The notes beneath the pieces are model-generated. The model searched no databases, was not told where the DNA came from, and saw only the letters and a program-made list of their open reading frames with translations. This document shows, in pieces, positions 50,684-58,529 of a stretch of DNA of 64,000 nucleotides. The stretch is from Pseudomonadota bacterium. GTDB taxonomy: Bacteria > Desulfobacterota > Desulfovibrionia > Desulfovibrionales > Desulfomicrobiaceae. The position numbers were made by a program, and so were the translations under genes. Numbering within the stretch: the first letter of the stretch is position 1; each line of letters opens with the position of its first letter. The stretch is taken from NCBI GenBank assembly GCA_018902545.1, contig JAHIQM010000016.1, forward strand, positions 372,001 through 436,000. The letters run 5' to 3'.

Positions 50684-50887
50684 GCATCCCGTATCACGCA
50701 TAACGCTCCACCTCCCCCCCTAACACCCTAAAACTCTAAAACCCTAAAACCTAGCGAAGCGATAAAAACCAAGCGCAGCGCCATCGCATCCCGTATCACG
50801 CATAACGCTCCACCTCCCCCCCTAACACCCTAAAACTCTAAAACCCTAAAACCTAGCGAAGCGATAAAAACCAAGCGCAGCGCCATC
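50684..50887 (+). repeat. 102-bp tandem duplication
   Basis: Two copies, starting at 50684 and 50786, both containing GCATAACGCTCCACC, CCCTAAAACTCTAAAACCC, AGCGAAGCGATAAAAACC, AAGCGCAGCGCCATCGCAT. A partial third copy of the last part is at 52005-52050. Confidence 0.88.
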
Positions 50888-50936
50888 GCATTACGCCTCA
50901 AGATCCCCTGCCTCCGTCGTCCCCAAGGACGCAATA

Positions 50937-51335
50937 CTAGACGGCTGGCATCTTCGGCACAAACAGCACCGGGGCGGGGTACTCATGCATGATGCTGTCA
51001 GATGTCAGCAAGGATATTCCCTCGCTTTTGGCCTGCGCCAAAAGCATCCTGTCGAAGGGGTCCTTGTGGAGCATGGGCAAGTCATTGACCGCAAGAGCGT
51101 GCAGGCTTGTGATGCACAGTTCGTTGTACTGGTTGTCAAGCAACCCGCGCCTCAATACTTCCGGATCAACCCGGAAATCATTTCTGCCGAGGCCTTTCTT
51201 GATGCCGATCTCCCAGATGCTGGCTGAGCTGAAATACAGCGTGTTGTTCGCATCGCCCACCAGACTTTCGGCTTTTTTGGGCAAGGTGCCTGCCGCCGCC
51301 CACAGCAGCATGTGCGTGTCGAGGAGCAGCTTCAC
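50937..51335 (-). CDS. PIN-domain toxin VapC (module 9)
   Basis: 132 residues: MKLLLDTHMLLWA (first Asp), SIWEIGIKKGLGR (Glu), KDPFDRMLLAQAKSEGISLLTSD (last Asp cluster), the PIN ribonuclease site. Overlaps the antitoxin by ATGA. Confidence 0.92.
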   Translation of the reverse strand: MKLLLDTHMLLWAAAGTLPKKAESLVGDANNTLYFSSASIWEIGIKKGLGRNDFRVDPEVLRRGLLDNQYNELCITSLHALAVNDLPMLHKDPFDRMLLAQAKSEGISLLTSDSIMHEYPAPVLFVPKMPAV

Positions 51336-51574
51336 TTTGCACCTTCAAACAGGCTCTGGATCTCTTCCTTGCCCATGGAATCAAAATCGTCAGGGACCGC
51401 GATCATGCCCTGCAAAAAACCAATCCTCTTTGCCGAATCAGGCGGCGGAGAAAACGCGGTCACGGTGACCATGGGCTTGCCGGCCTTGGCGATGATAAAA
51501 GGCTCGCCGTTCACAGCCTGCTCGATCAGCCGGGACAGATTCGTCTTGGCATCGTGAATGTTCACTTGGTGCAT
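51332..51574 (-). CDS. Phd/YefM-type antitoxin VapB (module 9)
   Basis: 80 residues: VNIHDAKTNLSRLIEQAVNGEPFIIAKAGKPMVTV is the Phd/YefM domain. ATG 51574 has GGAGG five bases upstream; the longer open frame upstream only reads through dodecamers. A palindromic operator lies before it. Confidence 0.9.
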   Translation of the reverse strand: MHQVNIHDAKTNLSRLIEQAVNGEPFIIAKAGKPMVTVTAFSPPPDSAKRIGFLQGMIAVPDDFDSMGKEEIQSLFEGAK

Positions 51575-52227
51575 AGAACCTCCAAACTTAGCTAAGTTTA
51601 GAACTAAGCTAAGCAGCTCCAGAGATAAAGTCAACCAGCAGGAGATCGTGACAGGGCTGTTTACCGCCTTCGTCGCTCTCCCGTCGCTGCCTTTATCGCT
51701 GCCTTTATCGCTGCCTCCGTCGCTGCCTCCGTCGCTGCCTCTGTCGCTGCCTCCGTCGCTGCCTTCGGCCTTCGTCGCGGCCTCCACCCACCATTCCTAA
51801 CCAATCAAATTAACAGAATATTTATCTAGTTAAGTCAAAAGCAGACTTGACCCCATGCCTCTCATGACCCCATGCCTCTCACACACAACCCTCCCCCGTC
51901 CAGCCAAATTCATAAAAATCAGTGCTTCAGAAAGTCATTTGTCTGATCAGGCAAGACCATTCCCTAAAATTCAAGATTCAAGATCTGACCCTCGCCTCCC
52001 GCTAAAACCTAGCGAAGCGATAAAAACCAAGCGCAGCGCCATCGCATCCCGCCTAACGCTCCCCTGCCATTATCCCATTCACCATTCACCATTCACCAAG
52101 ACTCAAGATTCAAGATCTGACCCTTGCATCCTCTGCCTCCGTCGCTGCCTTTCGCGTTGCTTCTGTCGCTGCCTTTATCGCTGCCTTTGTCGCTGCCTCT
52201 GTCGCTGCCTTTCCCCCCCCCTCCCCC
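51575..52227. other. Spacer between VapBC and the Excalibur protein
   Basis: About 650 bases: operator (above), dodecamer array (51673-51785), TTCAAGATCTGACCC copies (51966-51991 and 52099-52125), a mosaic piece (52005-52060), CCATTCACC heptads (52078-52098) and dodecamers (52130-52213). No gene. Confidence 0.6.
51584..51614. promoter_or_regulatory. Palindromic operator of the VapBC module
   Basis: AAACTTAGCTAAGTTT (51584-51599) is a perfect 16-bp palindrome touching the ribosome site of the antitoxin gene; a related ACTAAGCTAAGC half follows at 51603-51614. Typical position and shape for antitoxin autoregulation. Confidence 0.75.
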
Positions 52228-52638
52228 TTACCAGCACCACTGTTTCTCACAAGGAATACCGTCATTGTCGCCGTCCATGGCTGTGCCGGGGCAATTGTCG
52301 AGGAAGAATTGCGCCTCTTCGCATGAGGTCATCTGTGAGCAGTGGGTTCTGCCGTCGCATTGGAATTGCTGCGCGGCAGCGGGGGCGGCGGCTGACATTG
52401 CGGCGGATGGCGCTGGCGAGACATCATGGTCTTTGAAGAAAAAATGGTATCCGAATATGGCCGCGCAGATGATGAGAAGAATTACGTTTTTCAAGATGCT
52501 TCCGATAATGTTCTTAGTCTCAGAGACCCAGCCGTTTGGTCGCCTTCCCCACCCCACACAAGCCGCAACGCGAGTTTTTATCAATAATTTTTGAGTATTA
52601 GATATAAAAAAGGGCTGATTTCTGGTTGATGACCACAT
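52228..52638 (-). CDS. Excalibur-domain membrane protein, N-terminus possibly replaced
   Basis: Up to 136 residues. A membrane helix (ILKNVILLIICAAIFGYHFFF) is followed by an Ala-rich linker and the Excalibur calcium-binding domain: CDGRTHCSQMTSCEEAQFFLDNCPG and DGDNDGIPCE. Members often carry a cold-shock or DUF1294 part in front; here the first 45 residues run across a GGTCTC repeat and look non-native. Start uncertain. Confidence 0.7.
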   Translation of the reverse strand: MWSSTRNQPFFISNTQKLLIKTRVAACVGWGRRPNGWVSETKNIIGSILKNVILLIICAAIFGYHFFFKDHDVSPAPSAAMSAAAPAAAQQFQCDGRTHCSQMTSCEEAQFFLDNCPGTAMDGDNDGIPCEKQWCW

Positions 52639-52937
52639 TCTAAGGTCGAAAAAAGGCCCTTTTTTGAAGATAAAAGCTATTATTTCAATATGTTTTTGGT
52701 CTCAGAGACCCAGCCCATTGAAAATTATCACACACTAAGGTGACGCCTGAACGAACCCTTCGTTGCGAGGAACCCAGTCAATGACCGCTGGATTGGTGAA
52801 TAGTGATTGGTGAATAGTGATTGGCAAGGCACGATGCCTCCATCCTGCCTCCATCGCTGCCTCCATCCCTGCCTCCATCGTGCCTTTATCCCATTCACCA
52901 TTCACCATTCACCATTCACCATTCACCAACACCCCTT
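52639..52937. other. Spacer with palindrome copy, heptads and dodecamers
   Basis: GGTCTCAGAGACC (52698-52710), GTGATTGGTGAATA heptads (52793-52820), GGCAAGGCACGATGCC, dodecamers (52838-52892) and CCATTCACC heptads (52897-52927). The island's repeat content ends here. Confidence 0.6.
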
Positions 52938-54623
52938 TCACCCCAAATACCCCTGCTCCTCCAAATACAGCAAAATCATCTGCGCCGCTTCCTGCGGGGT
53001 CATCTGGGTGGTGTCGATGGTCACTTCGGGGTTCACAGGCGGGATGTAGGGGTCGTCGATGCCGGTTACGCCCTTGATGATCCCTGCCCTGGCCTTGGCG
53101 TAGAGGCCTTTGCGGTCGCGCTGTTCGCAGACGCTGAGCGGCGTGTTCATGTACACTTCCACGAACCCGCCGTAGGCGCTGATCAGCTCGCGGTTGTGGC
53201 CACGGGCTTCGGGGTAGGGGGCGATGGGGGCGCAGATCGCTATGCCGCCGTTCTTGGTGATCTCGCTGGCCACGAAGCCGATGCGGCGCACGTTGAGTTC
53301 GCGGTGCTCCCTGGAAAAATTGAGTTCGCTCGACAGGTTGCGGCGCACGATGTCGCCGTCGAGCAAGGTCACGGGACGGTCCCGCATCTCAAGGAACCGG
53401 GCCAGCAGCACCTTGGCCACGGTAGACTTGCCCGCCCCCGAGAGGCCGGTCAGGAAAACCGTGATGCCCTGCCTGCTGCGCGGCGGGTGCGCCCGGCGCA
53501 GCTCCTCCACCACGTCCGGAAAGGAAAACCAGCTCGGAATGTCCAGCCCGTGCTCAAGGCGTCTTTTCAGCTCCTGCGATGAAATGGAGCGCACGTTCAT
53601 GTCCGGCTCCACCTCATCCTGGGGCAGATACTCGCCCCGCTCCTCCACGTAGACCATGCCGCGCATGGGCACCATGGTGATGCCCGTCTCGGCCTCGTGG
53701 GCGCGGATCAGCTCCTGGGCCGCGCCGTGGGGGTAGAAAAGCCGGTCCCCTTCGCAAAACGGGTCGGCGTGATCCCCGGCCACCAGGAAATGGGTGCAGC
53801 CGTAGTTGCGCCAGACCAGAGCCTGCAACAGGGCCTCGCGCGGCCCGGCCTTGCGCTGGTACAGGGGCAAGAGCCCAAGGCAGATGGTGTTGCGTGGAAA
53901 CTGGCGCACAAAAGCCTGATAGGCGCGGATGAGGGCGTACTGGTCAAGGTCGCCGTTCAGCTGCACGCCCACGGCCGGTTGCAGCAGGATGGATGCGCCC
54001 GCCTCACGCGCCGCGCGGGAGATCATCTCCTTGTGGGCGCAGTGCAGGTGCTCCCCGCTCTGGAAACCGATGACCCTGCGCCAGCCGTTCTGGGTGAAGC
54101 GGCGATGCAGCTCCGAAGGCGCGAGGCGCAGCTCCTGAAAATCGAAATGCAGAGGCTGGGACAAGCCTTCCACCGTCCCGCCCACGTACCATTTGCCGAC
54201 CTTGCTCAAGAGAAAGCGCACCGAAGGATGCGCGTCCGGGTCGTCCGTGCCATAGACCGCCAGAGCCTCCCGGCGCAGATCGGGCTGCCACACGTCCGAT
54301 ACCGTGAGCACGGCCAGCAGAAATCCTTCCTTGTCGCGCAGGGCCAGACGATCGCCTTCTTGAAGACGTTCGCCAAGCTCCGGCCCCACATCGAGGCAGA
54401 CCGGCATGGGCCAGAGTTCACCCGTGGCAAGGCGCATCTTCTCAAGCACCGATTCGTAATCGGCCTGTCCCATGAAACCGGACAAGGGATAGAAGGCGCG
54501 GGTCAGCAGCAGCTCCAGGTCGCAGAGCTGGCGCGTCTTGAGATTGAGGGAAGGCAGGGTCACCGCCTCCTGACGAAGCGGCTCGGCACGCTGAAAATGA
54601 ACAAGAAGGGATTCGCTGTACAT
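52938..54623 (-). CDS. Fused ATP-sulfurylase-like domain and APS kinase
   Basis: 561 residues. Residues 1 to about 375 are ATP-sulfurylase-like; 376-561 are APS kinase with P-loop TGLSGAGKST, LDGDIVRRNLSSELNFS and the loop FVASEITKNGGIAICAPIAPY. APS kinase makes PAPS. In the sulfurylase half the usual QTRNPxHRAH is QSGEHLHCAH and GRDHAG is AGDHAD, so catalytic Arg, Asn and Arg are changed; activity is doubtful. It is in a glycan gene cluster with CysQ and a sulfotransferase, so PAPS probably serves sulfation. ATG 54623 is eleven bases after the cysQ stop. Confidence 0.88.
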   Translation of the reverse strand: MYSESLLVHFQRAEPLRQEAVTLPSLNLKTRQLCDLELLLTRAFYPLSGFMGQADYESVLEKMRLATGELWPMPVCLDVGPELGERLQEGDRLALRDKEGFLLAVLTVSDVWQPDLRREALAVYGTDDPDAHPSVRFLLSKVGKWYVGGTVEGLSQPLHFDFQELRLAPSELHRRFTQNGWRRVIGFQSGEHLHCAHKEMISRAAREAGASILLQPAVGVQLNGDLDQYALIRAYQAFVRQFPRNTICLGLLPLYQRKAGPREALLQALVWRNYGCTHFLVAGDHADPFCEGDRLFYPHGAAQELIRAHEAETGITMVPMRGMVYVEERGEYLPQDEVEPDMNVRSISSQELKRRLEHGLDIPSWFSFPDVVEELRRAHPPRSRQGITVFLTGLSGAGKSTVAKVLLARFLEMRDRPVTLLDGDIVRRNLSSELNFSREHRELNVRRIGFVASEITKNGGIAICAPIAPYPEARGHNRELISAYGGFVEVYMNTPLSVCEQRDRKGLYAKARAGIIKGVTGIDDPYIPPVNPEVTIDTTQMTPQEAAQMILLYLEEQGYLG

Positions 54624-54633
54624 GTGTCTGCTC

Positions 54634-55467
<834 letters not shown>

Positions 55468-55489
55468 GGGGGATGCACCATATAATTCT

Positions 55490-56614
55490 TTAAGATTTTT
55501 TAAGAGATACGACGGTCTCATAGACCTGCGCAGTCTGCTCCGCGATCCGATCCCAGTTGAATTCCTGGTCCAGCCGCTCGCGTTTGCGAGTCAGGGTTTC
55601 CTCGGAAGAGAGAAGTTCTGGAGTGTCCAGAAACGATTTGATTTTAGCGGCCAACGCTTCAACGTCGCCCACCGGGAAAAGCTCCTGCGGTTCGGCAATC
55701 TCACGGTTGGCCGGGATGTCGCTCAGGATCATGGGCAGTTCGTAACTCATTGCCTCCAGGCCCACGATGGGCAGGCCTTCGTGATAGGACGGGAGAACGA
55801 ACAGGCCTGCGTTGGAGTACAGTTCACCCAATGCCGTGCCCTTCTGGAACCCGGTCATGACCACGTTCGCAGTGCTCTTGGCCTTCGCTTTGAGCCCAAG
55901 GCTATACGCGTCCTCATGGTCCGCATCGCCCACAAGGGCTAGTTTCCAGTCGCAACCAAGCCGGGAAAAGGCTTCCATCAGATCATGAAAACCTTTTTCC
56001 GGTACCAGACGGCCCACGGCCACCGAGTAACGCCCCTTGGTCAGGCCGAATTTTTCCAGCACCGGGCCGGGAGAAATCTTATCTGGCAGGACAACGCCAT
56101 TGGGGATGTAATCAGCCGTGATCCCGTGCTTGTCGCGCATCAGGTCGCGTATGGTCTGGGAAACCGTGATCATGCGGTGGGCGAAGCGTGCGCCGAGCAT
56201 TTCGCCGGTGCGCAGCGCCCATTTGCCAAACCAGCCCCACTTCTGGCGGTCATAGTCCGGGCCGTGATTGGTCACCACGACCTTGAGGCCGGTCAAGCGG
56301 CCAACGGGGGCCAGGAGGGCAGGGCCGATGGCGTGGATGTGGATGAGGTCGAAATCTTTCTTGTGCAGCCAGACCCAGATCAGGGCCAGAAAAGTATGGA
56401 CAATGGCCTCCAGAGACTTCTTCCGGGGCGACCAGACAGGAACCACCTTAACGCCCTCAAAAGCGTATGGTGTCTTGGAGATGTAAGGGCTTCTGCCGAT
56501 GATGGTGACTTTGTGTCCTGCGCGGACCAGACGCGGATAAAGAAGCTGGCAGTGCCGCTCCACGCCGCCCTGGACTTCGGGGATGCCGCGCAGGCCGACG
56601 ACTATCACCCTCAT
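55490..56614 (-). CDS. GT4-type glycosyltransferase, 1
   Basis: 374 residues, GT-B fold. N-terminal GLRGIPEVQGGVERHCQLLYPRL, C-terminal donor-site GRLVPEKGFHDLMEAF and the acidic EGLPIVGLEAMSYELP (E-x7-E). Probable exopolysaccharide chain builder. Two earlier ATG codons lie in the preceding gene's end; ATG 56614 is where homology starts. Confidence 0.88.
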   Translation of the reverse strand: MRVIVVGLRGIPEVQGGVERHCQLLYPRLVRAGHKVTIIGRSPYISKTPYAFEGVKVVPVWSPRKKSLEAIVHTFLALIWVWLHKKDFDLIHIHAIGPALLAPVGRLTGLKVVVTNHGPDYDRQKWGWFGKWALRTGEMLGARFAHRMITVSQTIRDLMRDKHGITADYIPNGVVLPDKISPGPVLEKFGLTKGRYSVAVGRLVPEKGFHDLMEAFSRLGCDWKLALVGDADHEDAYSLGLKAKAKSTANVVMTGFQKGTALGELYSNAGLFVLPSYHEGLPIVGLEAMSYELPMILSDIPANREIAEPQELFPVGDVEALAAKIKSFLDTPELLSSEETLTRKRERLDQEFNWDRIAEQTAQVYETVVSLKKS

Positions 56615-56631
56615 GATCACACTCTCAGCCA

Positions 56632-57864
56632 TCAGCAAACAACTCCCATGTCGCGATACAGGCCAAGCAATCGCTCTCGATAGCGCACCGCCGTAAAGTC
56701 CTCTTCCACCCAGCGCCGACCTGCCTTGCCCATGGCAAGAATTTCATCATCGGACATCCCCATGAAATCAGTCAGCCTTGCCGCCAATGCCTCGGCATTC
56801 CCACTCTGAAAGATTGCACCAGTCTCGCCTTCGCGAATCAACTCTGGAATGCCGCCGATCGCCGCGCCGATCACCGGACGCTCTAGCGCATAGGCTTCCA
56901 GCACGCTCATAGGCGCATTTTCATACCACTCGGAAGGCAAAACCATTGCTCTCGCGCTGCGAATCACATCAAAAAGCGCATCTCCAGAGCGGTAACCGAA
57001 AAAATCAACATCAGCGCCGGTCTGCATTGCCAACTTCCTGAGCTTATCCTCTTCTGGTCCGGTGCCAACGATACGGCCCTTCACACCCGCCAGCGCCAGT
57101 GCGCGAATAAAAGTCGCCAATCCCTTTTCCGGTCCCAAACGGCCAAAAAACACAAAGGCCCGCCCCGGCGCACCATGGGGCTGCAAATGCTCTGTATCGA
57201 CAAAATTTGGCACATGTAAAAATCGATCGCGGGGCCAACCCCATTCTACGAACTTCTCAAGGTAAAAGCGACTCGGCACCACAAAGCGATCCACATGCCG
57301 GGAATAGCAGCCCAGTAGCCGGTGTACAGCCGTCTCCACCATAATCACCATAGAGAGAGGTCGCGAATTTTTAACGCAGCGGTGTGCAACAACATTCCAA
57401 ATCGCCCCGCCCTTGCAACGTTCGCAAACTCCATCACCAGTCAGCATCTTGTAAGCGGGGCAGGCAATTTTCAAATCATGCAACGTCAAAACAGTTGGAA
57501 CACCTAACGACTTCAATCTTCCGAAAATCGCTGGAGAGATATGGTGATAGACATTGTGGGCGTGGGCGACGGCTGGATTTACTCGCGTCACAAGATCAGT
57601 GACCTTGCGCTGTGCCTCAATTGAAAAAACGATTTTTCCGGCATTAAGTGCCTTTTGCAACAGCGAATAGCTCTCGCCAAATTCAATTTCATCAACGAAC
57701 CAATCCTGCCAAGACGAATGCTGGTTTTTTGGGTGCCGCATGGAAAACGGAATTACTTCCCAGCCAATCTCCTCGAACAGTCGATTTTGTTCGAGAAACA
57801 CCACCTCAGCGCCACCGCGCCGATAAAAGTAGTTGTTGATGGACAAGAGAGTAGGGGCTGACAT
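56632..57864 (-). CDS. GT4-type glycosyltransferase, 2
   Basis: 410 residues. NYFYRRGGAEVVFLEQNRLFEEIGWEV, a Cys-rich insert (CPAYKMLTGDGVCERCKGG), donor part FFGRLGPEKGLATFIRAL and ENAPMSVLEAYALERPVIGA (E-x7-E). The C4-like insert near residue 135 is common in one GT4 branch. It overlaps the next gene slightly. Confidence 0.88.
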   Translation of the reverse strand: MSAPTLLSINNYFYRRGGAEVVFLEQNRLFEEIGWEVIPFSMRHPKNQHSSWQDWFVDEIEFGESYSLLQKALNAGKIVFSIEAQRKVTDLVTRVNPAVAHAHNVYHHISPAIFGRLKSLGVPTVLTLHDLKIACPAYKMLTGDGVCERCKGGAIWNVVAHRCVKNSRPLSMVIMVETAVHRLLGCYSRHVDRFVVPSRFYLEKFVEWGWPRDRFLHVPNFVDTEHLQPHGAPGRAFVFFGRLGPEKGLATFIRALALAGVKGRIVGTGPEEDKLRKLAMQTGADVDFFGYRSGDALFDVIRSARAMVLPSEWYENAPMSVLEAYALERPVIGAAIGGIPELIREGETGAIFQSGNAEALAARLTDFMGMSDDEILAMGKAGRRWVEEDFTAVRYRERLLGLYRDMGVVC

Positions 57865-57866
57865 GA

Positions 57867-58493
57867 CTACTTACAGACAACGGTGAATGTCATGGGCCAA
57901 CCGAGCAACCGATTCGAAAATATTTTATAATCCGCAACGTTGCTAGCCTTGATAACATTATCTAAGTCTTGATACCCTAGTAGTTGGAGGTTGGATCGGT
58001 TCCAGTAAGGGCGATTCTTAGAACACCAGTCGTAGAAAATATTTCCTGGCAACCAATGGAGAAAAAGAGCGTTGGTGTGGCTTTCCACGGGAAAGTATTT
58101 ATTCGGCGTTGTGAAGAACACATTCTTCGCTACACGCAACATTTCATTTAAAAAAAAGACCTGTTCGGCTAGGCCACCAACATGCTCAATCACTGCATTG
58201 CTAAAAACCCAATCGAATTCATTGTCGCCAAAGGGAAATATTCTGCCGTCATAGGTAACGAAATGCTTATCCGGATGTACACAGGATAGTTCAGTCAAGT
58301 CCTCCACGCCCAAGCCAACATAAGAGTTACCAGGGAATCGAAAACTGCTAAGAAAGATATTCTCCCCCGGCACCCTTGCCTTACCAGACACGCCAGCATC
58401 AAGAATTCGCCCACCTTTGCAAAGTGAATAAAAATGATCGAGCTTACTTGCCCTCGATAATGCCATGACCTTGAATTTTGCTTGTCTGAACAT
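57867..58493 (-). CDS. Class I methyltransferase
   Basis: 208 residues. Core GGRILDAGVSGKARVP (motif I lacks the full G-x-G-x-G), FDWVFSNAVIEHVGGLAEQVFFLNEMLRVAK (motif IV and post-I), FFTTPNKYFPVESHTNALFLHWLP. Likely modifies a sugar of the glycan. Lower GC than the genes to its left. Two bases from the glycosyltransferase. Confidence 0.82.
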   Translation of the reverse strand: MFRQAKFKVMALSRASKLDHFYSLCKGGRILDAGVSGKARVPGENIFLSSFRFPGNSYVGLGVEDLTELSCVHPDKHFVTYDGRIFPFGDNEFDWVFSNAVIEHVGGLAEQVFFLNEMLRVAKNVFFTTPNKYFPVESHTNALFLHWLPGNIFYDWCSKNRPYWNRSNLQLLGYQDLDNVIKASNVADYKIFSNRLLGWPMTFTVVCK

Positions 58494-58529
58494 CCTACCA
58501 CCTTAATACCCGAAATATATTCAATACAG

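Larger units (their letters stand above)
50434..50936. other. Repeat-only stretch after the truncated toxin
   Basis: About 500 bases made almost entirely of dodecamer units (50447-50665) and heptamer mosaics (50655-50900), including a perfect tandem duplication of 102 bases. No gene. Confidence 0.7.

Noticed and set aside
39620-52892. CRISPR array
   Set aside because: The dodecamer and heptamer units follow one another without unique spacers, and no cas gene is present.
37080-52930. Integron cassette array (attC sites) suggested by many TA genes and recurrent GCCTAAC words
   Set aside because: GCCTAAC fits the attC half-site RYYYAAC, but no matching GTTRRRY partner is placed at a fixed distance, genes point both ways, and the words belong to a series (GCATAAC, GCCTAAC, GCATCAC, GCCTCAC). 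No integrase in the window.
36903-52937. Direct repeat of the tRNA-Met 3' end as att site at the right border of the island
   Set aside because: I looked for TTCAATTCCCTCCCTCGC in the right part of the window and did not see it; the island border is thus unproven.
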